Shown here: one piece after another, positions 1-8,725 of the stretch | How the letters are laid out: every line of letters starts with the position of its first letter | How positions within the stretch are numbered: the first letter of the stretch is position 1 | NCBI RefSeq assembly: GCF_016107705.1 | Contig: NZ_JAEHGC010000012.1 | Location: forward strand, 62,001 to 126,000 | Length of the DNA stretch: 64,000 nucleotides | DNA from: Neobacillus cucumis | GTDB lineage: Bacteria > Bacillota > Bacilli > Bacillales_B > DSM-18226 | Direction: 5' to 3' | Made by a program: the position numbers and the translations under genes | Notes under the pieces: model-generated | The model's database searches: none | The model's input: only the letters and a program-made list of their open reading frames with translations | Told to the model about the DNA's origin: nothing

Positions 1-915
1 ATCATTGCGGTTCTTCCCATGTTCCATGTGTTTTCCATGACCGTTTGTATCAACATTCCTATTTCTAGCGGGGCAACCATTGTAATCGTTCCTAAATTTA
101 GTCCTACCGAGGTTATCAACACGATTAGAAGAGAGAAAGCGACACTGTTTGCTGGTGTTCCAACCATGTTTAGCTTCATGTTGCAGTTGTCAGCGCCAAC
201 TGCAGCAGATTTCACTTCTATTCGTGCTTGTTTTTCAGGTGGTGCTTCGATTCCACTTGAAATTTTACATAGATTTGAAGAGAGGTATAACGTTCGTATT
301 TTAGAAGGTTATGGACTTTCTGAAACTGCCCCGGTGACAGCCTTTAATCCATTACGGGGGACCCGCAAACCTGGCTCTGTTGGTGTAGATATACCTGATG
401 TAAAGAACAAAGTGGTGGATCCTAATGGAATGGAAGTTTCAAGAGGAGAAATTGGAGAATTGATTGTGCAAGGTCCAAATGTAATGATGGGGTATTTAGG
501 AATGCCGGAAGCTACATCTTCCACTTTGAAAGACGGATGGTTTTACACTGGTGATTTGGCCCGAATGGATGAAGAAGGATACATCTATATCGTTGACCGT
601 AAAAAAGATATGATCATCGTTGGCGGATACAACGTCTATCCGCGGGAAGTGGAAGAAGTATTATATCAAAACCCGGCAATTGTGGAAGTAGCTGTAATAG
701 GGATTACGGATAAAGAATATGGAGAGATTGTAAAGGCTTTCATCGTACCTAACGATGAATGTATAACGATGGATGAAATCTTGCATTTCTGCCAGGACAA
801 GCTTGCAAAGTACAAGCTGCCAAAACAAGTGGAATTTATGAAGGAATTACCTAAGAACAGTACAGGTAAAATTTTGAAACGAGCTTTGCAGGTTGAATAT
901 GTGGAAGTTAATTAG
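1..915 (+). CDS. Long-chain acyl-CoA ligase (AMP-forming), 5' end cut by window
   Basis: The reading frame is open from the first base, so this is the C-terminal ~304 residues of a class I adenylate-forming enzyme that activates a carboxylic acid to its CoA thioester through an acyl-AMP intermediate. Visible motifs are YGLSETAPV (A5-like), YTGDLARMDEEGY (A7), VDRKKDMIIVGGYNVYPREVEE (A8 hinge, shown in two overlapping parts: VDRKKDMIIVGG and GYNVYPREVEE) and NSTGKILKR, which carries the catalytic C-terminal lysine. The sequence resembles the FadD/LcfB type, so medium or long fatty acids are the likely substrates; this is inferred from the family. An aldehyde dehydrogenase follows 68 bp downstream on the same strand and could supply its fatty acid substrate. 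Confidence 0.9.
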   Translation: MIAVLPMFHVFSMTVCINIPISSGATIVIVPKFSPTEVINTIRREKATLFAGVPTMFSFMLQLSAPTAADFTSIRACFSGGASIPLEILHRFEERYNVRILEGYGLSETAPVTAFNPLRGTRKPGSVGVDIPDVKNKVVDPNGMEVSRGEIGELIVQGPNVMMGYLGMPEATSSTLKDGWFYTGDLARMDEEGYIYIVDRKKDMIIVGGYNVYPREVEEVLYQNPAIVEVAVIGITDKEYGEIVKAFIVPNDECITMDEILHFCQDKLAKYKLPKQVEFMKELPKNSTGKILKRALQVEYVEVN

Positions 916-983
916 TTTGATAGAGAACTTTTCTTAATAATATTTGTGGATTTTTAAAGAGGAAATAACAAGGAGGAATTTCT

Positions 984-2504
984 ATGAAATCGACAGTGCA
1001 AACATTGGAATTTCCACTCTTTATAAACGGGGAGTGGAAGCCAGCTGTAAGCGGAGAAACGTTTAATGTAATAAACCCTGCAACTGGTGAAGTCGTGGCG
1101 AAGGTGGCGAAAGCCGGGATAGAAGATGTGGAGGCGGCCGTTTCATCTGCTCGACAGGCTTTTGATTCAGGAGTATGGTCTAAAAAATCTCCACAAGAAC
1201 GTGCTCACGTACTTGTCCAATTTGGAAACAAGATCATTGAACATGCGGAAGAATTGGGTTACTTAGAGTCTATTAGTTCGGGGGCTACAGTTCGGCGTAT
1301 TTCAAACTTAGACATCCTATCCATCGTGGATCTCTTACAGCAAACAGCAAAGTTTACTGTAGAGTATCCGTATGTTGAGTCTCTTCCTACTGTACCAATT
1401 CCTGGACCAAGCAATAACCAAGTCTGGCGTGAGGCGCTTGGTGTTGTAGCAGCTGTGACTGCTTGGAACTTTCCAATGATTTTAGCTATGTGGAAAATTG
1501 CTCCTGCATTGGCTATGGGGAACTCGATAGTAGTCAAACCAGCATCCAATACACCGCTATCTACCTTGAAATTAGCGGAATTGGCAGCTGAAGCAGGAAT
1601 CCCGGCAGGTGTATTCAATGTTGTATCTGGCCCTGGTGCCAGCATTGGAGAAGCTCTTGTCACGCATCCAAGTGTAGACAAAGTGGCTTTTACCGGTTCT
1701 ACAGAAGTAGGGAGCCGCATTATGGAGCAGGCATCTAAAACGATAAAACGCGTCACGCTTGAGTTAGGCGGGAAATCACCTGCAATCGTATTGCCAGATG
1801 CTGACATGAGCATTACCATTCCTGGCATTTTATTCGGATTCTTAACACACTCTGGGCAAGTTTGTGAATCCGGTACGCGTGTATTAGTACATGATTCCAT
1901 TTATGACCAAGTTATTGAACAATTAGCTGGACTTGCAAGCACGATTAAAATTGGAAATCCATTAGATATCGCAACGGGAATGGGACCGATGGTATCTCAG
2001 CAACAGTTGGATACCGTACTTTCTTATATTGAATCTGGTATTCAAGAAGGGGCAAGATTGGTTTGCGGAGGAAAGCGTACCATTGTAGAAGGTTTTGAAA
2101 ATGGTTATTTTATTGAGCCTACTATTTTTGCAGATGTTCATAATGACATGAAGATTGCTAGAGAAGAAATCTTTGGTCCTGTACTTTCAGTCATCCGTTA
2201 CTCCACAGTTGAGGAGGCAATCAAAATTGCGAATGACACGATTTATGGATTAGCAGGTGGAGTTTGGACAAAGGATGTAAATAAAGGATTGAAAATAGCC
2301 CGTGAATTAAAGGCTGGAACAATCTGGATCAATGATTGGCATATGCTCCGTAGTGATGCTCCATTTGGAGGATACAAGCAAAGCGGTTTCGGGCGAGAAT
2401 TAGGCCGCCATGCACTGGACGAGTATTCGCAACTAAAGCATGTTCACTGTTCACTCGTACCTGAAGTAAGCCAAAAACATTGGTACCAAATATTATTGGG
2501 ATAA
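984..2504 (+). CDS. NAD(P)-dependent aldehyde dehydrogenase
   Basis: A 506-residue ALDH-superfamily enzyme that oxidises an aldehyde to its carboxylate. The catalytic nucleophile is Cys294 (GQVCESGTR) and the general base is Glu260 (VTLELGGKSP). The nucleotide-binding turn FTGSTEVGS and the substrate/cofactor motif WNFP are intact, and the length is normal. An AAGGAGG ribosome site lies 7 bases before the ATG. It sits between an acyl-CoA ligase and an Fe-dependent alcohol dehydrogenase, the arrangement expected for stepwise oxidation of a fatty alcohol. The exact substrate is not visible from sequence. Confidence 0.93.
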   Translation: MKSTVQTLEFPLFINGEWKPAVSGETFNVINPATGEVVAKVAKAGIEDVEAAVSSARQAFDSGVWSKKSPQERAHVLVQFGNKIIEHAEELGYLESISSGATVRRISNLDILSIVDLLQQTAKFTVEYPYVESLPTVPIPGPSNNQVWREALGVVAAVTAWNFPMILAMWKIAPALAMGNSIVVKPASNTPLSTLKLAELAAEAGIPAGVFNVVSGPGASIGEALVTHPSVDKVAFTGSTEVGSRIMEQASKTIKRVTLELGGKSPAIVLPDADMSITIPGILFGFLTHSGQVCESGTRVLVHDSIYDQVIEQLAGLASTIKIGNPLDIATGMGPMVSQQQLDTVLSYIESGIQEGARLVCGGKRTIVEGFENGYFIEPTIFADVHNDMKIAREEIFGPVLSVIRYSTVEEAIKIANDTIYGLAGGVWTKDVNKGLKIARELKAGTIWINDWHMLRSDAPFGGYKQSGFGRELGRHALDEYSQLKHVHCSLVPEVSQKHWYQILLG

Positions 2505-2548
2505 TACAGATTCATTATTAATACAAAAATTAAAAAGCAGGTGATTCT

Positions 2549-3757
2549 ATGTCGACATCATTTTTTCAATTTTCTGTTCGAACGGTTGTAAATAGCGGGG
2601 CGGGATCAAGAACTTTGCTTCCTGAGATGATAAAAGGGCTTGGCGGTAAACGAGCAGTGCTTTTCACGGATAAGGGTTTAACCCAGGCCGGAATTACAGC
2701 TCAAATTAAAGAATTATTTGAAATCATGCCGGGAACCCCGGAACTTGTTGGGGTTTTTGAAGATATCGAGCAGGACGCAAAAGGCGAGATTATTAATCGC
2801 GGAGCTCGTTTCTTTAAAGAGTGTAACGGTGATTCCTTAATCGCTCTTGGCGGCGGCAGCGTCTTGGATACAGTAAAAGGGATCAAGTGGATGCTCCATA
2901 AAGGTTTGGATGATATACGTGATTCCCTTCTTACCGGAAATGTGATGGAGTGGTGGCCAGAAGCCCAATATATTTTTATTCCGCATGTAGCTATTGCGAC
3001 AACGGCGGGAACAGGTGCTGAAGTATCACCGGTAGCCGTTATCCTTAATGAAAAGCTTGGAATAAAAACAAATCTTCTTCATCCATTTATCAATGCGGAT
3101 ATGGCGATCCTGGACCCGGATTTAACGGTAGGACTTCCTCCTAAAATCACTGCCTTTACAGGATTTGATGCATTGACTCATGCAGTGGAGGCTTATTTTT
3201 CATCAAAGGCCAATCCCATGACAGATGCCTATGCACTTCAGTCGATTCGAATGATTGTAGACAATTTAGAAACTGCGGTTCGAAAAGGGGACGATCTTTC
3301 AGCAAGAGCGAATATGCTAATGGCAAGTTCGATGGCTATTTCAGCTTTTTGCCTTGCGATGAATGCGGTTCCAGTTCATAACATGGCACATGCGTTAGGG
3401 GCAAAATTTCATATTCCGCACGGGCTAGCTAACGCTGTATTGTTGCCGAATGTAATGGAGTCCCTGCCAATGTACTATTTGCCAAGAATTACGGGGTTTG
3501 CCCAAGCGTTGGGTATCGCAAATCCATCCGAGCAACCCGAAAAATGTTTAGAGGAAGTTGTCCAATATATTAGGGATCTCCGCAAAGCAGTGAATTTACC
3601 AGACACTTTTGGTGAATTTGAATGTAACGAAGAGACACTTCAACATTTGGTACCAGCTGTTCATAATGACCCTGCAGGAGTTTTCTATAAGATACCAGCC
3701 ACGATTATCACCAAAGTAATAAATGAAGTTTTCGAGGTAACGGCCATAAACGCTTAA
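2549..3757 (+). CDS. Iron-containing alcohol dehydrogenase
   Basis: A 402-residue group III (Fe-ADH) enzyme that interconverts alcohol and aldehyde with NAD(P). The cofactor loop GGGSVLDTVKG begins near residue 101. The metal ligands expected from FucO-type enzymes are present as Asp207 and His211 (FDALTHAVE), His277 (PVHNMAH) and His291 (IPHGLAN), with the family spacing kept. It starts 44 bp after the aldehyde dehydrogenase stop, behind an AGCAGGTGA ribosome site. With its neighbours it can convert an alcohol released by the downstream alkylsulfatase to an acid. Substrate chain length is inferred, not shown. Confidence 0.92.
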   Translation: MSTSFFQFSVRTVVNSGAGSRTLLPEMIKGLGGKRAVLFTDKGLTQAGITAQIKELFEIMPGTPELVGVFEDIEQDAKGEIINRGARFFKECNGDSLIALGGGSVLDTVKGIKWMLHKGLDDIRDSLLTGNVMEWWPEAQYIFIPHVAIATTAGTGAEVSPVAVILNEKLGIKTNLLHPFINADMAILDPDLTVGLPPKITAFTGFDALTHAVEAYFSSKANPMTDAYALQSIRMIVDNLETAVRKGDDLSARANMLMASSMAISAFCLAMNAVPVHNMAHALGAKFHIPHGLANAVLLPNVMESLPMYYLPRITGFAQALGIANPSEQPEKCLEEVVQYIRDLRKAVNLPDTFGEFECNEETLQHLVPAVHNDPAGVFYKIPATIITKVINEVFEVTAINA

Positions 3758-3818
3758 TCTCGTTTACAAGATGTAAAGGGCTAATTTTACATTTCATAAT
3801 CTGGCAATCTAGTATATG

Positions 3819-3899
3819 GAAAACACTTGAAAACTTCCTCTTAATGTTTGGTTGAAGAACTGACATTTTGCCAGGTAGTCAAAAGTGTTTTCTTTTTTT
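3819..3899 (+). terminator. Long-loop rho-independent terminator
   Basis: A perfect 10-bp inverted repeat (GAAAACACTT / AAGTGTTTTC) encloses a 54-base loop and is followed by seven T. It separates the dehydrogenase genes from the alkylsulfatase. The large loop makes it weaker evidence than a compact hairpin. Confidence 0.4.
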
Positions 3900-3933
3900 A
3901 AAAAATTTAAAATAAAAATCCTTGGAGGTTTAT

Positions 3934-5838
3934 ATGATCAGTAAAGTTTCAACTCAACCTATGTCCGCTACTTCTTTTACAAAAAAGGCAAATTTAGCCG
4001 TGTACGAATCTCTAAATTTTGATGATTTACAGGATTTCGTAGATGCAAACCGAGGCTTTATCGCACCTTTAGAATCCAACATGATTAAGGATGATTCTGG
4101 GGAAATCATCTGGGACATAGAATCGTTAGAATATCTAAACGACACGGCTCCTGACACAGTGAATCCAAGTTTATGGAGAAATGCCCAATTACAGGCAATC
4201 TCGGGTTTGTTTGAAGTAGTAGAAGGGGTTTATCAAATTCGAGGACAATCCATCGCCACCACTTTCTTTTTTGAAGGTAAACAAGGAGTCATTGTCTGTG
4301 ATGCATTAGGAAGTATTGAATCTGCTGAAGCTGCAATGGAATTATATTATAAGCATCGTCCAAGAAAGCCAGTTTCCGCTATCATTATTAGTCAAAGTCA
4401 TGCGGACCATTTTGGCGGTATTCAAGCAGTTCTTAAATATGCAGAGAATCCAGATATTCCAATTGTAGTTCCCCAATATTTTACAGAAGAAGCGTTAAGT
4501 GAAAATGTGCTCTTAGGGACAATCATGGCGCGTCGAGCAGAGTATCAGTTTGGTAAAAATTTACCAGGCGGCACGAAGGGCTCCGTATCTATAGGTATAG
4601 GTAATACCATGAGTTCAGGGACGATGAGTTTTGAGAAACCTACTGTTGAAATAGTGAACGAAATCCAAACGATGGAAATCGATGGAGTAACCTTTCAATT
4701 TCTATTAACACCAAACACAGAGGCACCAGCTGAAATGCATTTTTATATCCAAGAGTACAAAGCATTATTTGTCTCAGAGAACGCCAATAAATTGATGCAT
4801 CAAATTTATACGGTAAGAGGGGCAAAAACTCGGGATGCCCTTCATTGGGCTAATTCACTCGATAAAACAATCGATTTATTTGAAAATGAAGAGATTGATG
4901 CCCTGCTCATGATTCATGCATGGCCTGTTTGGGGTAAAAATCAGGCATTAAACCATTTGAAATTGCAGCGTGATTTATATAAATATATGCACGATCAGAC
5001 AGTGCGTTTAGCCAACCAGGGATATACGATGGATGAAATTGCTGAGACAATCAAGCTTCCAAAAGCATTAGATACTTATTGGGGGAATCGTGGGTATTAT
5101 GGCACGTTAAAGCATAATTCTAAGGGCGTATACAATTATTACTTAGGTTATTATAGTGCTCATCCTTCAGATTTAGATCCATTACCACAAGTGGAAGCAG
5201 GTCTTAAATATGTAGAATACATGGGTGGAGCGGCTAACATTTTGAAGCAAGCAAAAGCTGACTTTGAAAATGGTGAGTATCGCTGGGTAGCTCAAGTATT
5301 AAAAAATGTCGTAATGGCCGACCCGGAAAATTCGGAAGCAAAAAATTTATTAGCAGATGCATTTGAACAATTAGGATACCAAGCCGAATCAGCCAATTGG
5401 CGTAATATTTATCTTGTTGGTGCATCAGAACTAAGGAATGGAATTAATAAAGATAATTCCCCATTAGATGTTTCTGGAATCATTAAAAATATGCCAGTAG
5501 AAGAATTTTTAAAGCTGATCGCTGTTAAACTAAACGGCCCAAATGCAGATGGTAAAAAAATAACGTTGAATGTCACGTTATCAAATTCCAACCAAGAATA
5601 CACTATTTATTTAGAAAATTCTGTTTTAATATATAAATCTGGTAAGTTAAATGCTGATCCAGATGTTTCCTTAACTCTTGATCAATTCACATTCTATGGA
5701 ATTGGGCTTGGTCTGCTTTCACCAGAACAAGCAGTAGCAGCAGGTAAATTAATCCTTTCTGGTGACCAAACAAAATTGAATGAATTTTTATCACTATTAG
5801 ATGAGTTCGACCGTCTTCCAAATATCGTAACTCCTTAA
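3934..5838 (+). CDS. Alkyl sulfatase, metallo-beta-lactamase fold (SdsA1/BDS1-like), altered zinc motif
   Basis: A 634-residue member of the alkylsulfatase family, which hydrolyses alkyl sulfates such as dodecyl sulfate to alcohol and sulfate. I place the start at ATG 3934 because GGAGG sits 5 bases upstream; an in-frame TTG at 3922 has no such site. Residues ~90-340 form the metallo-hydrolase domain, ~380-500 the dimerisation region and ~505-634 the SCP2-like lipid-binding domain. TEAPAEM (262-268) and SENAN match the zinc/substrate region. The usual HxHxDH is Gln154-Ser-His-Ala-Asp-His, so the first His ligand is Gln, and the usual HHWP is HAWP. No Sec signal peptide is obvious, so it is probably cytoplasmic. 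It may feed the alcohol dehydrogenase upstream. Confidence 0.88.
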   Translation: MISKVSTQPMSATSFTKKANLAVYESLNFDDLQDFVDANRGFIAPLESNMIKDDSGEIIWDIESLEYLNDTAPDTVNPSLWRNAQLQAISGLFEVVEGVYQIRGQSIATTFFFEGKQGVIVCDALGSIESAEAAMELYYKHRPRKPVSAIIISQSHADHFGGIQAVLKYAENPDIPIVVPQYFTEEALSENVLLGTIMARRAEYQFGKNLPGGTKGSVSIGIGNTMSSGTMSFEKPTVEIVNEIQTMEIDGVTFQFLLTPNTEAPAEMHFYIQEYKALFVSENANKLMHQIYTVRGAKTRDALHWANSLDKTIDLFENEEIDALLMIHAWPVWGKNQALNHLKLQRDLYKYMHDQTVRLANQGYTMDEIAETIKLPKALDTYWGNRGYYGTLKHNSKGVYNYYLGYYSAHPSDLDPLPQVEAGLKYVEYMGGAANILKQAKADFENGEYRWVAQVLKNVVMADPENSEAKNLLADAFEQLGYQAESANWRNIYLVGASELRNGINKDNSPLDVSGIIKNMPVEEFLKLIAVKLNGPNADGKKITLNVTLSNSNQEYTIYLENSVLIYKSGKLNADPDVSLTLDQFTFYGIGLGLLSPEQAVAAGKLILSGDQTKLNEFLSLLDEFDRLPNIVTP

Positions 5839-5880
5839 TTAACTGAGAAAAATCATTTATGATTCAATTTTTTTCACAAT

Positions 5881-5940
5881 AAGCACCTGTTCCATCATGC
5901 CCGCTATTAAGGCGGGCAAACTAGGTGTTTTACTCCTTAG
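5881..5940 (+). terminator. Probable terminator
   Basis: An inner hairpin GCCCGC-tattaa-GGCGGGC (5899-5917) is flanked by an outer AAGCACCT / AGGTGTTT pair. The following T tract is short. It lies between the alkylsulfatase and the MFS gene. Confidence 0.45.
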
Positions 5941-6000
5941 GTATGATGGCTAATTTTTATTGAAAAAAATGAATATATGTGGTGAGAGGCAGGAGTTTGA

Positions 6001-7272
6001 ATGAAAAGTTGGACGAAATGGATTATTTTATTTGCCCTTTTTATTATGTCTATTATTAATTTTGCTGACAAATCCGTTACAGGTTTAGCCGGAATTCATA
6101 TTATGGAGGATTTGAATCTAACCTCCACACAGTTTGGCATTGTTGGCAGCAGTTTTTTTTGGTTGTTTTCAATAGTTGGAATAATAGGGGCTTCCTTATC
6201 TGATCGTTTTGGAACCGGGAAATTACTGGCGATTATGGCGATTATTTGGACCATTACGCAATCTATGATGTTGTTTGTATCAAGTCTACCAATGCTTATA
6301 TTTAGTAGAGTATTACTTGGTGCAGGAGAAGGTGCTTTTTCTGCAACCGCCATCAGTCATCTTAGTAAATGGTTTAAACCAGAAGCACGTGGACTTGCCA
6401 TCTCGATTATTAATTTTGGCAATGTTGTGGGGATCGCTGTTACAGCCCCAATTGTGGTTTTTCTAATCTCAAATTTTGGTTGGAAACAAGCATTTTTTAT
6501 TTTTGGTATTTTAAGCTTTGGCTGGTTACTTTGTTGGCTTTGGCTGGGACGGCTGAAACCAGCTGTTTCTTTTGAAGAAGAAGTAAGTAAACAGGAAAAT
6601 AAACAAAATATTAATAGGAAAGATATCTGGAAAGCTTTACGATCTCCTATTTTTATTTTTACAACCCTATCTTCATTTGTTGCTTATTCTTTTATTGTCT
6701 TTGGACTCACATTTAATCCTGCATACCTAATGAAAGTAAAGGGATTGTCTGAACAACAGTCTGCAATGATTATTGCCATTTCCGGATTAATTGGAGCGAT
6801 TCTTGGAATGGTACTAGCCATCATTTCAGATCGTTTATACAAAAAAACTCAAAGTTTGTGGAAGTCGCGAACTCTATTTACTTCCATTTGTGCGATTCTA
6901 GCAGGGATTTTGTTCTTCATGTATGCCCTAGTAAATGGTTCGGGTTCAATCATCATCATTCTTTCATTAGTAAATACATTAGTAGTCACCATAAACACAC
7001 TTAATCCTACAGCAGTAACGAGTTTACTCCCACAGCGAAGAGGTGTTATGACAGGTACTTATTATGGAGTAATGTCTTCATCAGGTATAATTGCTCCCAT
7101 TATTTTTGGAAAACTCATTCAAACTTCTGGCACAAATTCATCTGGTGGTTTTAGTGCATCCATTTATGGAGTGTCTGTTGCTTTGGTGATTGCATCCATC
7201 TTATTATTCCTTTTCGGAAAACACAAACAACATGTCTCAACAGAGATAGATAAAAAGCTAGTGAACATCTAA
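6001..7272 (+). CDS. MFS transporter
   Basis: A 423-residue integral membrane protein with about 12 hydrophobic segments, a cytoplasmic loop after the sixth helix (around residues 190-215) and the helix 2-3 signature SDRFGTGK. The NFADKSVTGLAG stretch in helix 1 resembles anion:cation-symporter family MFS carriers. It is preceded by GGCAGGAG. Its place between the alkylsulfatase and the PHA genes suggests uptake or export of an organic anion, possibly an alkyl sulfate or a product. This is inference from position, and the substrate cannot be read from sequence. Confidence 0.85.
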   Translation: MKSWTKWIILFALFIMSIINFADKSVTGLAGIHIMEDLNLTSTQFGIVGSSFFWLFSIVGIIGASLSDRFGTGKLLAIMAIIWTITQSMMLFVSSLPMLIFSRVLLGAGEGAFSATAISHLSKWFKPEARGLAISIINFGNVVGIAVTAPIVVFLISNFGWKQAFFIFGILSFGWLLCWLWLGRLKPAVSFEEEVSKQENKQNINRKDIWKALRSPIFIFTTLSSFVAYSFIVFGLTFNPAYLMKVKGLSEQQSAMIIAISGLIGAILGMVLAIISDRLYKKTQSLWKSRTLFTSICAILAGILFFMYALVNGSGSIIIILSLVNTLVVTINTLNPTAVTSLLPQRRGVMTGTYYGVMSSSGIIAPIIFGKLIQTSGTNSSGGFSASIYGVSVALVIASILLFLFGKHKQHVSTEIDKKLVNI

Positions 7273-7370
7273 TGGCAACTTTGATTTGAGATTATTTCAC
7301 TGGACTCATTAATAACCTAGATTTCAAACTAAACCAAACTCTTTCATATATTTTAATAGGGGTGAGTAAT

Positions 7371-8066
7371 ATGGCTGAAAAAAAAGATAATCTAAAAGAA
7401 TCATTGAAAGAAACAAAAACGCGAAAGAAAAAACAAGATGTTGACGAAACGGTAGAAACCGTAGATGAACCATTACTAGTGGAAAAACAGGACGAAGAAA
7501 TCACTGCCGATCGCGAAAATGAAGCATCGATTTCTAGTCGGGACCTGCTCTGGAGATTTGCATATCAAGAATTAGATGAATGGGCAAAGTGGACTGATCA
7601 TCGCGACGAAGTTTTCTTAAAAGAGGCGAGACGATTCTCTGAAAGAGTACAACGGAATCAGGGAAATATAAAAGTGATAGCAGAGCAATTTAAAAAGGAA
7701 TTTACTGAATGGGAGAAAACCGCACGAGATGAGTTTTTAATGTCAACCACCATCTTGCATCATTTCTTTCCGATTCAGTCTTATGAGGAAATTAATACCC
7801 AAATGGATCAGATTCAAAAGAGTGTTTTGTCTCTCTTAAGTGCTCCGTGTCAAACCTTTGCAAATTTCCAAGCGACTGAGAAATACCTAGAAATGATTAA
7901 TCAATATATTGATCTTAGGAAAAAAGGAAGATTGCAATATATCAATACTGTTAAACAAGCTGGAAATCCGCTCCATGAAAATCAAAAAGGATTTGTTTAT
8001 CAGGTTGTAACACAATTTAAAGAACTGATCTTCCCGCTAAATAAATATATGGAAAAAACGGAATAA
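7371..8066 (+). CDS. Phasin-like PHA granule-associated protein
   Basis: A 231-residue, highly charged, mostly helical protein. I chose ATG 7371 because AGGGGTGAG lies just upstream; the in-frame GTG at 7362 falls inside that ribosome site. The first ~55 residues are Lys/Glu rich and probably disordered. The rest is amphipathic helix with tryptophans (LLWRFAYQELDEWAKWT) and no catalytic motif. It lies 33 bp before phaR and phaC, where Bacillus clusters carry phasin or regulator genes (phaP, phaQ). A granule-surface or synthase-accessory role is inferred from size, composition and context, not from a firm family match. Confidence 0.6.
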   Translation: MAEKKDNLKESLKETKTRKKKQDVDETVETVDEPLLVEKQDEEITADRENEASISSRDLLWRFAYQELDEWAKWTDHRDEVFLKEARRFSERVQRNQGNIKVIAEQFKKEFTEWEKTARDEFLMSTTILHHFFPIQSYEEINTQMDQIQKSVLSLLSAPCQTFANFQATEKYLEMINQYIDLRKKGRLQYINTVKQAGNPLHENQKGFVYQVVTQFKELIFPLNKYMEKTE

Positions 8067-8099
8067 CCTACAAAGTCTTAATTTAAGGAGAGCAGCGAT

Positions 8100-8702
8100 A
8101 TGTCAAATGAAAAAATCTTCGATCCCTTTTTTGGATTCAACCAATTGAGTGGAATGTTGGACAAACAATTAAATGGCCTATTATATAACCTAACAAACAA
8201 CAAAGAATTGGTTCGCACAGCAAGTTTCGGCCTCAACACCTATTCGTCTAACCTAGAACGACTTAGAAAGAACCAAGAGCTTATTGCGACCGTATTGAAT
8301 ATCCCGACAAAGAAAGATGTCGCGAATGCCGCAAAGCTATCTATTCAGACAGAAGAAAAAATTGATATTCTAGAAGAACAAATTTGGAAATTACAGGACA
8401 GTGTAAGCTCCATAAATAAGGGGAATTTAGGAATGTTCGAAGAAATAGAAAATATTGTCACTCAAATGAAGAATGAATTCCAAAAGTTGGCACAAGAGGT
8501 GGCGGAAACTAAAAAAATGAAGGAGGACCTTCATGTATTACGATCGGAATGGAAGAAGGGAATCTCTCAATTATCAGAAATTAAAACTGAACTTGCAAAA
8601 TTGAGTGGTCTCATAGGAAAAGAAGGGGAAAAACAGAAAAAAGCACCGGAAAAAATGCAGGATAAAGAGCTAGTGCTCACCGGAACTAACACAACTAGAT
8701 AA
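8100..8702 (+). CDS. phaR: PHA synthase subunit PhaR (class IV)
   Basis: A 200-residue helical protein with long coiled-coil stretches. The segment NIPTKKDVANAAKLSIQTEE followed by KIDILEEQIWKLQD matches the conserved NVPTKEDIA...EEKVDNIEE region of Bacillus PhaR as I remember it. PhaR forms the active class IV synthase with PhaC. A strong AAGGAG site precedes the ATG, and phaC follows at once. The acetoacetyl-CoA reductase gene phaB, often found between phaR and phaC in Bacillus, is absent here. Confidence 0.82.
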   Translation: MSNEKIFDPFFGFNQLSGMLDKQLNGLLYNLTNNKELVRTASFGLNTYSSNLERLRKNQELIATVLNIPTKKDVANAAKLSIQTEEKIDILEEQIWKLQDSVSSINKGNLGMFEEIENIVTQMKNEFQKLAQEVAETKKMKEDLHVLRSEWKKGISQLSEIKTELAKLSGLIGKEGEKQKKAPEKMQDKELVLTGTNTTR

Positions 8703-8725
8703 CCTAGAAGGGAGCAGTGATAACA

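Noticed and set aside
1259..1900. A 213-codon minus-strand open frame
   Set aside because: It lies wholly inside the aldehyde dehydrogenase gene, has no ribosome site and its translation matches no family; it is an antisense shadow.
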